A stretch of DNA of 39,316 bases from Eubacteriales Family XIII. Incertae Sedis bacterium. Lineage in GTDB: Bacteria; Bacillota; Clostridia; Peptostreptococcales; Anaerovoracaceae. Each line of letters starts with the position of its first letter. The first letter of the stretch is position 1. This document shows, piece after piece, positions 14,414 to 24,187 of this stretch. The DNA is taken from positions 1 to 39,316 of the forward strand of contig JAISAI010000118.1 of assembly GCA_031266795.1 (NCBI GenBank). Direction: 5' to 3'. Under the pieces are notes generated by a model. It searched no databases. It had not been told where the DNA came from and saw only the letters and a list, made by a program, of their open reading frames with translations. The position numbers and the translations under genes are program-made.

Positions 14414-15580
14414 TCAGACTCCGCGATTCTCATCCCATTCCATATCGCCTATAAGCTCGCGTTTGGCGTTCCTGCGGTGGGCCGCGTAGAGCTGCGTCGT
14501 TGTGATGTTGTCGTGGTTTAGGAGCTCCTGCACGTCGAATATGGAGTTGCCGCGCTCGATGAGCGACGTCGCCGTCGTCGCGCGCAGCTTGTGCGGGCTG
14601 TATCCCGCGCTGCGGCCCGTGCCGAGCGCTATGCCCGTGTATTTTTTCACGAGCTCGCGTATCTGGCGCTCCGTCAGGCGCGTCCCGCGTAGCGAGAGGA
14701 ACAAGGCGTCATCATCGACGGACGCGTCGCCGGCGCTTTTCCCCGTCGCCAATCCCGTGCCCACGGCCGCGTGTTCAAGCGCGCTCCCCCGCTCTCCGTC
14801 TATGTATTCGTGCAGCGCCCTCTTCGCCGTGTTGTTCAGCGGCAGCGTCGCCTCCTTGCCGCGCTTGCGGAATATCTTGAACTCGTCGCGCCCGAAGTGG
14901 AACGACGACAGATTCAGCTCGCGCAGCTCCGAAAGCCGCAGCCCGTAGGTCACGAACATGATCAGTATCGCGCGGTCGCGTAGGCGCGTCCGCTGCCAAA
15001 ACGTCAGCTCGCGCTTCGACAGCCCCTTGCCGCTCTCGACCGCGTCGAGCATCACCATGACCTCGTCGTCGTCGAGCCGCTTGATCTCGCGGTCGCCGGC
15101 CTTCGGCAGCCTGATGGGGTCGAAACCGTCCGTGATGTTCTTCGGCGCGAGCTCGTCGCGGTACAGGTATTTGAAAAAGACGGACAGGGACGAGCGTTTG
15201 CGCGCGAGCGACTTGTTGTCATTGCGGTACACGCACACGCCCTTCCCGTTCTCGACCTTGTAGCGCCGGCAGTAGTCGAGGAATATGTTCACGTCCACGG
15301 CGCGGACGCGCGCGAGGTCGGCCTGCCTGATGTCGCCCGTGCGCCCGGCCTCGGTCAGATCCGTCTCGTCTATGAGATACTTGAGGAAAAACCGGATGTC
15401 GCCGAGGTACGCGAGCCGCGTCATGGGCAGCACGCTCCCCTTCAGGTACATAAAAAAACCGCGCATGAAATTCGGCAGCCCGCGCTCGATGGCCGCGCTC
15501 TTCTCGTCGATGAGCACTTCCTTCATGACGACGTTGTCCGGCCTGTCGCTCTTGTTGTGAATGTGCAGTTCGCTCGCCAT
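14414..15580 (-). CDS. Tyrosine recombinase / phage-type integrase (XerC/D-like)
   Basis: 388 residues. An N-terminal SAM-like DNA-binding domain (about 35-155) is followed by the catalytic domain with the first Arg in MFVTYGLRLSELRELNL, HKLRAT (the H-x-x-R box), and LNHDNITTTQLYAAH with the second His and the Tyr nucleophile. All core residues seem present. It could be a chromosomal recombinase rather than an element integrase: no attachment repeats, tRNA or phage genes are seen nearby. Confidence 0.9.
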   Translation of the reverse strand: MASELHIHNKSDRPDNVVMKEVLIDEKSAAIERGLPNFMRGFFMYLKGSVLPMTRLAYLGDIRFFLKYLIDETDLTEAGRTGDIRQADLARVRAVDVNIFLDYCRRYKVENGKGVCVYRNDNKSLARKRSSLSVFFKYLYRDELAPKNITDGFDPIRLPKAGDREIKRLDDDEVMVMLDAVESGKGLSKRELTFWQRTRLRDRAILIMFVTYGLRLSELRELNLSSFHFGRDEFKIFRKRGKEATLPLNNTAKRALHEYIDGERGSALEHAAVGTGLATGKSAGDASVDDDALFLSLRGTRLTERQIRELVKKYTGIALGTGRSAGYSPHKLRATTATSLIERGNSIFDVQELLNHDNITTTQLYAAHRRNAKRELIGDMEWDENRGV

Positions 15581-15693
15581 GGCTACATTTTATCACGAGC
15601 CCGGGCCGCTCCCGGCGATGTAAATGAAATGAGACAGAAATAACATAAGCGGCCGCAATGACAGGCTTTTCACACAGCCTGACGTATCGGCGC

Positions 15694-16257
15694 CTACTTC
15701 AGCAGATAGCAGCTTGTGAACGTGATGGTCTGCGGGCCGTTGTTGTAGGGGACCCCCGACAGTTGGCAGACCTTGCTTACCCACAGGCCGTACGCCTCCA
15801 TGGAGGGGTAGGACTCGCCCGGGTGGCGACAGGGCTCGCCGGGGTAGGAACAGGTTTCGCACAGCGTACAGGTCCCGGCCCCCATGGGCAGTATGTCGTC
15901 ATAGCGCTTTTTCAGATTTTTGATGAGGTGCGAGAAGCTCTCTTTGTGCTTTTCACTCGTGGCCTCGATGGTCTCGTAGTCGAAATCGCCGTCCATCTTC
16001 CCTATCGTCTGCACGAGGATCCCGTAGGAATACCGCGAGGCTTGCTCGGCGGCGTCCTCGATGCCGCCGCAGGCGGGAGGGCAACGCCAGTTTTTCCCGT
16101 AATGGTTGCAGCGGTCGGCGCTACACATATCGCGCACCTCCGGCATGAAAACCAGGGCCTCGACATTCAGCTCCCCGGCCTGTGAAAAACCGGACTCCGT
16201 AGCTTCCTTTATAAGGGCCTCCGTGTCGTATGGCCCATTCGCCGATTTGTTGGACAT
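15694..16257 (-). CDS. DUF2284 metal-binding protein
   Basis: 187 residues from the ATG at 16257, which has GGAGAG just upstream; an in-frame start at 16278 is less likely. It is Cys-rich: CSADRCNHYGKNWRCPPACGG and TCTLCETCSYPGEPCRHPGE, the hallmarks of DUF2284. Such proteins are frequent in anaerobes, often by corrinoid or methyltransferase genes, and are thought to bind a metal or Fe-S cluster; the function is unknown. It lies 64 bp downstream of the RACo-type gene and may be the last gene of the acs operon. Confidence 0.85.
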   Translation of the reverse strand: MSNKSANGPYDTEALIKEATESGFSQAGELNVEALVFMPEVRDMCSADRCNHYGKNWRCPPACGGIEDAAEQASRYSYGILVQTIGKMDGDFDYETIEATSEKHKESFSHLIKNLKKRYDDILPMGAGTCTLCETCSYPGEPCRHPGESYPSMEAYGLWVSKVCQLSGVPYNNGPQTITFTSCYLLK

Positions 16258-16321
16258 AATAACTCTCTCCGTACCCACTACTTTACCACGAATGACTATC
16301 TTATGGAAGCGCTGAAAGCAA

Positions 16322-17932
16322 TCAAAATCCCATATGCGCGAGGAACAGCTCGTTGAACTTTGGGTGCGAGGCGAGGTTGATCTCGCGCCCTATGCCCGCG
16401 ACGCGCACAGCGTCCGCCATCCGCCCCTCGTCTGCGGCGGCGAGGACAGTCCCGGCAAGGCTGCTGTTCCCGACGGGGACCACGCGCCCGCGGAGCGTTT
16501 CCGGCAGCAGGCCTACGGCAAACGCGCTCTCCGGGTCGAGGTTTTGGCCGAAGCCGCCCGCGAGATACAGCGTGTCAGGGGGGATACCCCCAAATTCGCC
16601 TATGAGCACATCCACACCGGTCCTCACCGCGCTTTTGGCAAGCTGGAACTCGCGCACGTCTTTTTGCGTAATAGAAACACCCTTTTCGCCCGGCGTGGGC
16701 CCGTCCGATATCCTGACGCTTTTGTCCTTGACGTAGGGCGAGTCGGCGCACATCTTGCCGCTTCCCGCGATGATCCCCTCGCGGAGAAAACAGGCCATCG
16801 CGTAGAGCAGCCCCGAGCCGCAGACGCTGCGGGCGGGTGCGTTCCCGATGGTGCGGCATTCGAACGACCCTCCACAGGCCGCCACCTCCGATATGGCGCC
16901 TTCGACGCTGCCGCTGCCGCACGATATATTGCCGCCCTCGAACGCCGGGCCCGCGGCGGTCGCGGTGCAGACGATCTCTTCCCCCGAGCAGTACGCTATC
17001 TCGCCGTTCGTGCCCATGTCGACGAGCATGAATGACCGGCCCCCCGGCTGCTCGCTTTGGCGGGGCGTTTCGCCGCGGGCCGCGAGGACGCCGACGAGCC
17101 CCGCCACTATATCCCCGCCGACGTACGCCGACACGAACGGGATCAGCCTCACGGGCGCCGCGAGCGTGTCCGTTCCAAATACTTCCCTATATGAATACCC
17201 TGCCTTGAACGGGTACGCGGCTTTGAACGGGGACACGCCGATGGATCGGCACGGAAGCCCGAGCAGTATATAGCACATCGTCGTATTGCCGGCGAGGACT
17301 ACGCGCTTTATATCGGGCGGCGCTACGCCGCCGCGGCCTACCATACGCCCTATGATGCCGTCGAGCTGCTTCGTTATGATGGCGGACAGCACGGACGCGT
17401 CGTCCATCGACATATTGATGCGGGAGACCACGTCCGCCCCATACGGGCGCTGGTCGTTGAGCTCGGCGGACACCGCCAGCTCTTCGCCGGCGGGGCCTAT
17501 GAGCTTTGCCACGATCGTGGTCGTCCCTATGTCTATGGCGATCGCGGCGCCGCCCTCCGGATCCATGTCGGCGGCGATCGCGGGAGGGGCGGCGGCGCTC
17601 CCGAGAGGAACAGAGCCATTCCGCGCGCCCGCTCCCGCGGCGGTACGCCCCATCACGCCCGTAGAGCCGATAGAATCGATCTGTATCGCGTAGGCGCCGC
17701 TTCCTTCATCCGGGAGGGTCACGGATATATCCGAAACGACCTGCGTTTCACACGCAAGGCGGGGCTCGCCGTCCACGACGACCCGGCATTTCCCGCACTT
17801 GCCCCGTCCGCCGCAGTCGGCCACTATGCCTATCCCGTTTTCCCTTATGACGTCGAGCAGCCGCTCTCCGTGCGATGCGGAAACGCTGACGCCGAGGCCG
17901 GGGAATAAAACCTTGAATAAAGGCTTGCCCAT
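16322..17932 (-). CDS. RACo-type reductive activator of corrinoid protein (2Fe-2S + ASKHA, DUF4445)
   Basis: 536 residues. The N-terminal [2Fe-2S] ferredoxin domain has ligands C40, C46, C49 and C61 (CGGRGKCGKC). The C-terminal part is an ASKHA ATPase domain, with IAIDIGTTTIVAKL near residue 130 and MLVDMGTNGEIAY and LYLAGGFGQN later. Such proteins use ATP and a reduced ferredoxin-type donor to return inactive Co(II) to Co(I). Its place in the acs operon marks the corrinoid iron-sulfur protein (AcsCD) as the probable client. It is 12 bp downstream of the methyltransferase gene. A second, longer paralogue lies at 36358. Confidence 0.92.
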   Translation of the reverse strand: MGKPLFKVLFPGLGVSVSASHGERLLDVIRENGIGIVADCGGRGKCGKCRVVVDGEPRLACETQVVSDISVTLPDEGSGAYAIQIDSIGSTGVMGRTAAGAGARNGSVPLGSAAAPPAIAADMDPEGGAAIAIDIGTTTIVAKLIGPAGEELAVSAELNDQRPYGADVVSRINMSMDDASVLSAIITKQLDGIIGRMVGRGGVAPPDIKRVVLAGNTTMCYILLGLPCRSIGVSPFKAAYPFKAGYSYREVFGTDTLAAPVRLIPFVSAYVGGDIVAGLVGVLAARGETPRQSEQPGGRSFMLVDMGTNGEIAYCSGEEIVCTATAAGPAFEGGNISCGSGSVEGAISEVAACGGSFECRTIGNAPARSVCGSGLLYAMACFLREGIIAGSGKMCADSPYVKDKSVRISDGPTPGEKGVSITQKDVREFQLAKSAVRTGVDVLIGEFGGIPPDTLYLAGGFGQNLDPESAFAVGLLPETLRGRVVPVGNSSLAGTVLAAADEGRMADAVRVAGIGREINLASHPKFNELFLAHMGF

Positions 17933-17944
17933 AAAACCGCCCGC

Positions 17945-18751
17945 TCAGGCGTTTGCGCCGATGATGTTTTTGCGCACCGCCTTCAGGTAGTGCTTGCAGT
18001 TCGGGTCCCTTCCGACGAGGACTTCTGTCGCGTAGATCGCGGCGCGCATATCTTCCGCCGTGGGGTCGACGATCGCGCTATCCATGCCTGCGGCCATCGC
18101 GAGGCTCAGGAATACCCTGTTGATCGCCCTTCGGTACGGCAGGCCGTAGCTGATGTTGCTGAGCCCTGACGTGATATGCACTTCGGGATAGCTTTCCTTG
18201 ATGAGCCGCACCGCGTCGCCGAAGCTCGCGAACGCCTCGCTATTGGCGCCGAGCGTCGTGACGAGCGGGTCGATGAACAGCCGCTCCCGCGCGACGCCGT
18301 ATTTGTCCGCCTTGGCTATGATGTCGCTCGCTATCTTGGCCTTGATCTTCGGGTCGTTCGGTATCCCGCTCTCGTCGTCGCACGTCAGCGCCACTACGTT
18401 CCATTCCGTATCCGCTATGGCGGGGAAGAGCGTGTCGCATTTCTCCCCCTCCCCGGAGACGGAGTTGATGAGGCCAGGCCTTTTCGCGAGCGGTATCATG
18501 TCGAGGATGGTCTGCACGTCAGAGCTGTCGATCGACAGCGGGGTCTCCGTCGTCTCCTGCACGAGCCCTATGAGCCATTCAAGCGTATCGTGCTCGATCT
18601 CGGGCGCGGTGCCGGCGCAGACGTCTATGTACGATGCGCCGTACTCGGACTGTTTCTCCGCGAGCCCTTTGATATACGCGTCGTCCTTGCTTTCGATGGC
18701 TTTCAAGGTCGACGGGATGAATCCGTTGATTTTTTCTCCTATGATTATCAT
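17945..18751 (-). CDS. Methyltetrahydrofolate:corrinoid methyltransferase, second paralogue
   Basis: 268 residues from ATG 18751 (AAGAGG upstream). It is a pterin-binding TIM barrel: MIIIGEKINGF, LSIDSSD, LINSVSGE, FIDPLVTTL and SGLSNISYG, the last holding the catalytic Asn of the MeTr family. It resembles AcsE but also MtgA-type enzymes that move methyl groups between corrinoid proteins and tetrahydrofolate in demethylase systems. With mtaB/mtaC in the window and no other MT2 gene seen, it is a candidate for the step from methyl-MtaC to tetrahydrofolate (inference). It lies 57 bp after acsE. Confidence 0.85.
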   Translation of the reverse strand: MIIIGEKINGFIPSTLKAIESKDDAYIKGLAEKQSEYGASYIDVCAGTAPEIEHDTLEWLIGLVQETTETPLSIDSSDVQTILDMIPLAKRPGLINSVSGEGEKCDTLFPAIADTEWNVVALTCDDESGIPNDPKIKAKIASDIIAKADKYGVARERLFIDPLVTTLGANSEAFASFGDAVRLIKESYPEVHITSGLSNISYGLPYRRAINRVFLSLAMAAGMDSAIVDPTAEDMRAAIYATEVLVGRDPNCKHYLKAVRKNIIGANA

Positions 18752-18808
18752 ATTAACCTCTTTTCTTTTTTCCAAAATGTTCTTTTCAAAGCTGCGCGCG
18801 GCGCCCCG

Positions 18809-19594
18809 TCACAGTTCCAGGTACGAATCCGCGTAGAGCGTGTGGTTCAGGATCACCTCGGCGGTCTTGACGACGTCCATGAGGTGCTTGTCGTTCGGGT
18901 TCAGGATAGCGGACGTGAGCCCGCACTCTATGGCCATCGCGGTCAGCACCGCGTCTACGACGGGCCGGACGTCTTTCGGCATGCCGTTCGAGGCGTTCGA
19001 GAGGCCGGCCGTGGACTTGAGGCCGAGGTCGGACAGCTGGCGGATGAACTCGAGGTATTCCACCTGCTTTTCCTGCATGCCCTTGATGACGAGAGTGAGC
19101 GGGTCGAACCACATATCATCGGACTCCATGCCGAGGGACATCCCGTGCTCGAGCATCTCCTGGCAATACTGCATGCGCTCGTCGTTGTCGCGCGGCACGC
19201 CCTGCTTCGAGCACAGGGCGATGACGATAGCGTCGTTCTCCGCCGCGAGGTCTATGTAGCCGAGCCTGTCGCCCGCGTCGGCGGAGTTGATGATGGGCTT
19301 GCCCTTTGAGCGGTCGTAGACGGCTATGCCGGCCGTGATGGCCTTCTTGTTCGCCGTGTCGAGCGCTACCGGCACATTGTCGAAGTTCTCCTGGAGCAGC
19401 TTGACGCCCCACTGCATGATTTCCTCGCCGTCGCGCTCCGCCGGGCCGATATTCAGGTCGAGATATGTCGCCCCCGAGGCGAGCTGGTCTTTGGCCCGCT
19501 CGAGTATCGGCGCCGGGTCACGGTTTGCGATAGCGTCCCTGATGGCTGGCGAGATGCAGTGTATGCGCTCGCCGATGATGATGAATTTGTCCAT
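18809..19594 (-). CDS. acsE: Methyltetrahydrofolate:corrinoid/iron-sulfur protein methyltransferase
   Basis: 261 residues, the length of Moorella MeTr (about 262). It passes the methyl group of CH3-THF to the corrinoid iron-sulfur protein. Conserved points are MDKFIIIGERIHCISPAI, LDLNIGPAE, VALDTANKKA, IINSADAG, MWFDPLTLV and AGLSNASNGMP with the catalytic Asn, ending HTLYADSY. The ribosome site is GGAGG. It lies 64 bp downstream of acsC in the acs operon. Confidence 0.93.
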   Translation of the reverse strand: MDKFIIIGERIHCISPAIRDAIANRDPAPILERAKDQLASGATYLDLNIGPAERDGEEIMQWGVKLLQENFDNVPVALDTANKKAITAGIAVYDRSKGKPIINSADAGDRLGYIDLAAENDAIVIALCSKQGVPRDNDERMQYCQEMLEHGMSLGMESDDMWFDPLTLVIKGMQEKQVEYLEFIRQLSDLGLKSTAGLSNASNGMPKDVRPVVDAVLTAMAIECGLTSAILNPNDKHLMDVVKTAEVILNHTLYADSYLEL

Positions 19595-19658
19595 TTTGTT
19601 CCTCCGTTTCGCTGAAAGCGTATCCCCTTGTCGCCGGGGATGGTTGTTTGTGGCGGCG

Positions 19659-20996
19659 TCACGCCGCAGCCTGGAACTCCTTCAGGAATTTGACGAGCGA
19701 GATAGCCTCGTTCGGCGCCACTACGATGTTCCAGCCGGGCAGGTTCTCCTCGAGCTCGCCCTTCAACACCGCCACCTTGCCCGGGATGAGCAGGTTGCGG
19801 TTTTTGATCTTGTCCTCTATGCTCTCTTCTTTTATGAACTTCGCGATGGAGCCCGCCGAGAGCTTGCCCGCGGCCCACGCCGTGAGCACCGAATAGCCTC
19901 CGGCGTCCGGTATGAGCAGGTTTGTCGGGACGCCTGAGCGCTCCACCTCCCCCGATATGATGAAGTAGGTGAGCGCGAAGTCCACGGTCAGCGCACAGAT
20001 CGAATTTTCGTCCGCGCCGTTGATCGGGTAGTTGCCGACCTCTACCGTCATGGGCTTTTGCGGGTCCGTGTATATGTTTTGCCTCAGCCCGTAGAGCGGC
20101 AGGGCCTGCGCGTAGCCCATGCCCTCCATGACTATGATGCTGCCGTATTTGAGCGTGAACAACGATGCCAGCGCGCTCTGCATGCGTTCGTCGCCGGGCG
20201 CGAGCTTCGCGACGTTCACGAGCGACGGGTAGCCGAAGCTTCTGTCCTCGGACTTCAGCGCGGAGCGCCTGATCTGGACGGCGTTCTCGAATGCGCTCTT
20301 GACCGACGCCGCTCCCACGTCTATGACGATGTCCTTTACCTCCGCTTTCTCGAGCGCCTGCACCGCGTCGTGCAGGGCGTCGAGGCTGTCCGCCGTGACG
20401 CCGAGCGGCACGCCGTATTCCTTCGCGAGCGCCGCGAACGCGTCGAGGTTTGACGGGTTGGCGCCGTTCAGGACAGGCTTCGCGTCCGCGACGGCCGAAA
20501 GCGCCTCTTTCGCGGCGTCTGCGTCGTCTGTGGCGAGCACGAGCGTCTTTCCCGAATCCGCCGCCTTTTTCGCGGCCTCGGCAAAGGCCGCCTTGTCCCC
20601 TGCGTACTCGAGGTATATGAGCTCGACGCACATACGCTCCCCTATGCGCTCGTAGTCCACTTTGCACGCCTCCGCTATCGCCGTGTCCGCCGCGTCCGGC
20701 GTGGCGCACACTGCGTACAGGGGCTTGGAGACGAATGTCTTGTCATGGCGGAAGAGCACGGTCTCGCCGCCAAGCGCGTATTCGCCGCCCGCTACGCCAA
20801 TCTTGAACGCCTTCATCGGCGGGGCGGTGGCCTCGCTGAGCGCGTCCAGCGCGTCCGGCGACATGTGGGGGCACTGCTCGATCTGGGCGACGCCCTGCGC
20901 GACCTTCATCGCGAAAGCCATGCAGGTCGGCTGGCTGCAGTCCTTGCAGTTTGTTTTGGGTGTGAGTTTGAAAATATCTATTCCCTTGAGAGCCAT
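19659..20996 (-). CDS. acsC: Corrinoid iron-sulfur protein, large (gamma) subunit
   Basis: 445 residues. The N-terminal [4Fe-4S] domain has C17, C20, C25 and C42 (TNCKDCSQPTC, then QCPHMS). The middle is a TIM barrel and the C-terminus a cobamide-binding domain (SGEVERSGVPTNLLIPDAGGYSVLTAW). With AcsD it forms the methyl carrier between AcsE and AcsB. The ribosome site is AAGGAGGT. It is 12 bp after acsD. Confidence 0.96.
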   Translation of the reverse strand: MALKGIDIFKLTPKTNCKDCSQPTCMAFAMKVAQGVAQIEQCPHMSPDALDALSEATAPPMKAFKIGVAGGEYALGGETVLFRHDKTFVSKPLYAVCATPDAADTAIAEACKVDYERIGERMCVELIYLEYAGDKAAFAEAAKKAADSGKTLVLATDDADAAKEALSAVADAKPVLNGANPSNLDAFAALAKEYGVPLGVTADSLDALHDAVQALEKAEVKDIVIDVGAASVKSAFENAVQIRRSALKSEDRSFGYPSLVNVAKLAPGDERMQSALASLFTLKYGSIIVMEGMGYAQALPLYGLRQNIYTDPQKPMTVEVGNYPINGADENSICALTVDFALTYFIISGEVERSGVPTNLLIPDAGGYSVLTAWAAGKLSAGSIAKFIKEESIEDKIKNRNLLIPGKVAVLKGELEENLPGWNIVVAPNEAISLVKFLKEFQAAA

Positions 20997-21008
20997 TGAC
21001 TTACCTCC

Positions 21009-21959
21009 TTACATCAGCTGGTCGACCATGCCTGACACCGTTTTCACGGCGGCCGGATGCCTCAGGATGACGGCGTTCGCGCCGGCCGCGAGGGCCGCGA
21101 CGGCGGTGGATATCTCCATCTCTATGCCGCGCTCCTCCCTCGGCCCCCATTCGGGGAAATCCTCCTCGGAAACGAGCGACTCCTTGACCGCCCACGCGTC
21201 GCTCCCTATGGGTATGATGACGGGCATCTGCAGCGTGTCGTCGTTCTGCGTCAGCGCGGCGAGCTTCACGCGCTCTATCGTCGAGGCGAGGTATTCGAAC
21301 CCGTAGCCCGCGGCCGCGTTGCCGAGCTGCATGACGCAGGAGCCGGGCGCTATGCCCATCTGCGCGATGAGCACGTTGAGCTGCTTCGCGAGGTTGATGT
21401 CGACGGCGGACTCCGCGCCGATCTTTTGGCCGTAGGCCGTGACCGCCGCGACGGCGATGCCCTTGTAGTTTTCCTCCTTGGCGGCTAGGATCAGCACATT
21501 GTGCCCCTGCGCGGCCTCGGCTATCTTTGGTATCAGTTCGCCGTCCTTGTCTGTGTTGCCCGTTGTCTGTATCACGAGCGGCTTGCCGCCCGCCGTCGCG
21601 GCTTCCGCCGCTTCTTTCGCTATGGCCGCCGCGTCTTCCGATGGGATATTGTCCCCATTCGGGTCTGCGCTCTCAAGTATGAGGCTCACAAAGTCCGCTC
21701 CGGGCGCCGTACACGCCCTCGCGGCAATGTCAGCGACGCTTTCCGCGCCCTCGTAAAACGCGGCGAGCTCCGGCAGGCTGCGGTCGGGCCCCTTGTCTGA
21801 AAACTCGATCCCCGTCGCCGGCTTGTGCTCTATCGGCGCGTCGAAGCTGTAGAACGACCATACATTCTCGCCCCCTATCGTCACGGCGGCGTCTCCCGCG
21901 CCTATCACGACCTCGCCTATCTTCGCTTTGAATACCTGCGGTTCCTTCTTGTATCCCAT
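21009..21959 (-). CDS. acsD: Corrinoid iron-sulfur protein, small (delta) subunit
   Basis: 316 residues, the usual size. TIM-barrel protein of the CdhD/AcsD family: IGGENVWSFYSFDAP, DFVSLILESADPNG, GSCVMQLGNAAAGYGFEYL and MPVIIPIGSDAW. It pairs with AcsC and helps bind the cobamide. The ribosome site is AAGGAG. A 98-bp gap separates it from acsB. Confidence 0.95.
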   Translation of the reverse strand: MGYKKEPQVFKAKIGEVVIGAGDAAVTIGGENVWSFYSFDAPIEHKPATGIEFSDKGPDRSLPELAAFYEGAESVADIAARACTAPGADFVSLILESADPNGDNIPSEDAAAIAKEAAEAATAGGKPLVIQTTGNTDKDGELIPKIAEAAQGHNVLILAAKEENYKGIAVAAVTAYGQKIGAESAVDINLAKQLNVLIAQMGIAPGSCVMQLGNAAAGYGFEYLASTIERVKLAALTQNDDTLQMPVIIPIGSDAWAVKESLVSEEDFPEWGPREERGIEMEISTAVAALAAGANAVILRHPAAVKTVSGMVDQLM

Positions 21960-22057
21960 ACTTTTCTCCTTTCCATTTACAGCGCTGCACGGCTGCTTTT
22001 ATATATATCCTCTAAATCAGGGCTCAGGCCCAATTACTGGATCAGGCCTCTGCGGCA

Positions 22058-24187
22058 TCAGAACATCGGGTCCATGCCGAGCGCGGGGTGCTCTTTCCCC
22101 GTGAGGAACTCCATGAGCGCGTCGGGGTCCTCGGCCACCGTCTCGTCGCCTATCATGTCCGTGAAGCCTTCTATGCCGTACAGCTCCTTCGCGGTCGCGT
22201 CGAGCTTGGACCTGACCATATCTTTCAGCGCCTTCGGCATCCAGACTATGCGCGCGGAGCCGCCTTCGGCCTTCATGAACTTCTTCGAGGCGATGAAATG
22301 CTTTCCGTGGCCCATGAATCCCGGGGTCTGCACGCCGCCTCCCGTCATCGAGGCCATCTCGGGGAACGTCATGCCCAGAGGCGTGATGCCGAAATGCTCC
22401 CTGTTGACGATGACTACGCCGTTCGAGTACGGCTCTATGCCGCAGATGCACTCGAAGCAGCCGCAGCTCGTCATCGGATCGACCATGATCGAGTACAGCG
22501 AGACGCTCTCGAGGTTGCCGTGCGACGAAGCGACGACGTTTTCGTTCACATCCTCCCATATGCCTATCTCTGGGTCGAGCGGCCTGTCGCGCGTGACTAT
22601 CTGGCACGGGCCCTGCGGGTTCAGCTGGTTCGTGGCCTTCGCGTCGAGCCACGACACGGCGCCGCACAGGCCGAGCCTCTCGGGGGTCACGATGCAGACG
22701 TGCGACGGCGAGAACGACTGGCAGAGTATGCAGTTGTAAAATACGTCCACGCTCTCGTCCGTCAGGGAGAGGAGGCGCTCGTCCCTTTTGTCGTAGACCT
22801 CGTTCGCCATGGCCTTGAGCGCGGGAAGCTCGTCCTGGTTCGTGTATATCTTCACCTGGCATTTGTCGACGACCGTGTCGTACTCGCTCATGATCTTCGC
22901 GTAGAGTATCTCGCCGAGATGCTTCAGGCGGAAGCCCGCGTCGAAAGCGGCCTTGGATACGCGCAGCCGGATGATGTCGCGCTGCCCCGTGTGCATGACG
23001 CCCTCGGCGCAGTTGATGAAGTAATGGAAATTGCGCTCGAACACGGGCTCGAAGTCCGTCTGCATATTTTTGCCCGCCACCTCCGCGATCATCGCTATGC
23101 CGAGGCTCTCGCCCTCGGGCATATCGTCTATGTCGGGGCCGAACAGCTCGGTGCTGTGGTCCTCGATCTCGTGGGCCTCGAGGGTGCGCACAAGCTCGAA
23201 CGAGGGGAAGCGCGCCCCGTCGAAGTCCACGCGCGTGTCCGCCTTGCGCACGATCTCGCCCTCAAAGGCGCTTGCGAACGCGACGGGTATGTCGACGTTT
23301 GTGATCTTCAGCTTGATGTCGCGCGCCTCGAGCGATGTCTCTATGAACGCCTGCGTGTCTTTCTGTATGAGTATGCTCTTCGGTACGGGCCACATATCCT
23401 TCTCGTCGTCCGTGACGACGGGGAAGCCCATCGCGATCGCGCCCGCCCCGCACGACACCACGATGTCGCTGACAGGCTCGTAGACGTTCACGAAGGCATG
23501 GATGCGCCAGAATGTGTAATCGTCGAGCGCCCACCTGTCGCCGGGCTGCACGGCGCCGAATATCATCGCGGCCCTGTTCACGAAAGATATGATATGCGCC
23601 ACCTGCCATATGTCGGGCCCGACGGCGACGACGCGCACGGGGAACCCCATATTGAGCTCTTTGCGCCTCGCCTGCTCGATGATCTCCCCGAGCAGGAATA
23701 CGAATATGCCGCGCGTCTGGTAGCCCTTGATGATGTCTACGGCCTCGTCGTCCGACGGCGCCTTGCCGTAGACGACGACGAAGCCGGGGATGTCGTTCGT
23801 GACGAGCGGCACGCCGAGCTCACGCACCTCGGCGTCCGAAAGATGCCCGTGGTACTTTCCCTCGTAGGGATCTGGCCCCTTCGCGTATTTGCACGCCTCT
23901 ATGGCCTCGGCGGCCATGAAGACGCCGAAGCCCGTCTTGAACACGGCGCCCATATTCTGGTCATGTATGTTCCACTGCTTCGCTTCCTCAAACGCCTCTT
24001 TCAGTTCTCCTATGGTCGTGACTTTCCGCGTCGTGTACGAAAGGAAATTGGCGAGGTAGTACGCCGTGTTCGGCATGGCGAGCGGGGCGTCCCCGCCAAG
24101 CTCTTCCACCGCGTCGCAAAGCGCTTTTTCGGCGATGGAGTACATCTCGTCCGCTCCGTCGAATACCCTGTCGAATAATTTTTTCAT
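22058..24187 (-). CDS. acsB: Acetyl-CoA synthase (CODH/ACS alpha subunit)
   Basis: 709 residues, full length including the N-terminal CODH-contacting domain. It makes acetyl-CoA from CO, a methyl group and CoA on the nickel-containing A-cluster. The six A-cluster ligands are present as C486, C489, C498, C508, C575 and C577 (NCILCQSFSPSHVC and SCGCFEC). These correspond to the Moorella residues 506, 509, 518, 528, 595 and 597 with a constant offset of 20. Its start overlaps the cooC stop by 4 bp. Confidence 0.97.
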   Translation of the reverse strand: MKKLFDRVFDGADEMYSIAEKALCDAVEELGGDAPLAMPNTAYYLANFLSYTTRKVTTIGELKEAFEEAKQWNIHDQNMGAVFKTGFGVFMAAEAIEACKYAKGPDPYEGKYHGHLSDAEVRELGVPLVTNDIPGFVVVYGKAPSDDEAVDIIKGYQTRGIFVFLLGEIIEQARRKELNMGFPVRVVAVGPDIWQVAHIISFVNRAAMIFGAVQPGDRWALDDYTFWRIHAFVNVYEPVSDIVVSCGAGAIAMGFPVVTDDEKDMWPVPKSILIQKDTQAFIETSLEARDIKLKITNVDIPVAFASAFEGEIVRKADTRVDFDGARFPSFELVRTLEAHEIEDHSTELFGPDIDDMPEGESLGIAMIAEVAGKNMQTDFEPVFERNFHYFINCAEGVMHTGQRDIIRLRVSKAAFDAGFRLKHLGEILYAKIMSEYDTVVDKCQVKIYTNQDELPALKAMANEVYDKRDERLLSLTDESVDVFYNCILCQSFSPSHVCIVTPERLGLCGAVSWLDAKATNQLNPQGPCQIVTRDRPLDPEIGIWEDVNENVVASSHGNLESVSLYSIMVDPMTSCGCFECICGIEPYSNGVVIVNREHFGITPLGMTFPEMASMTGGGVQTPGFMGHGKHFIASKKFMKAEGGSARIVWMPKALKDMVRSKLDATAKELYGIEGFTDMIGDETVAEDPDALMEFLTGKEHPALGMDPMF

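Noticed and set aside
14414-15580. Integrase as evidence of a prophage or integrative element
   Set aside because: No tRNA, attachment repeats, excisionase, phage or conjugation genes flank it; a stand-alone chromosomal recombinase is as likely.
22088-24178. 696-codon open frame on the plus strand opposite acsB
   Set aside because: It is a mirror of a GC-rich real gene. Its composition is extreme in Arg, His and Val, and it has no recognisable motif or ribosome site.
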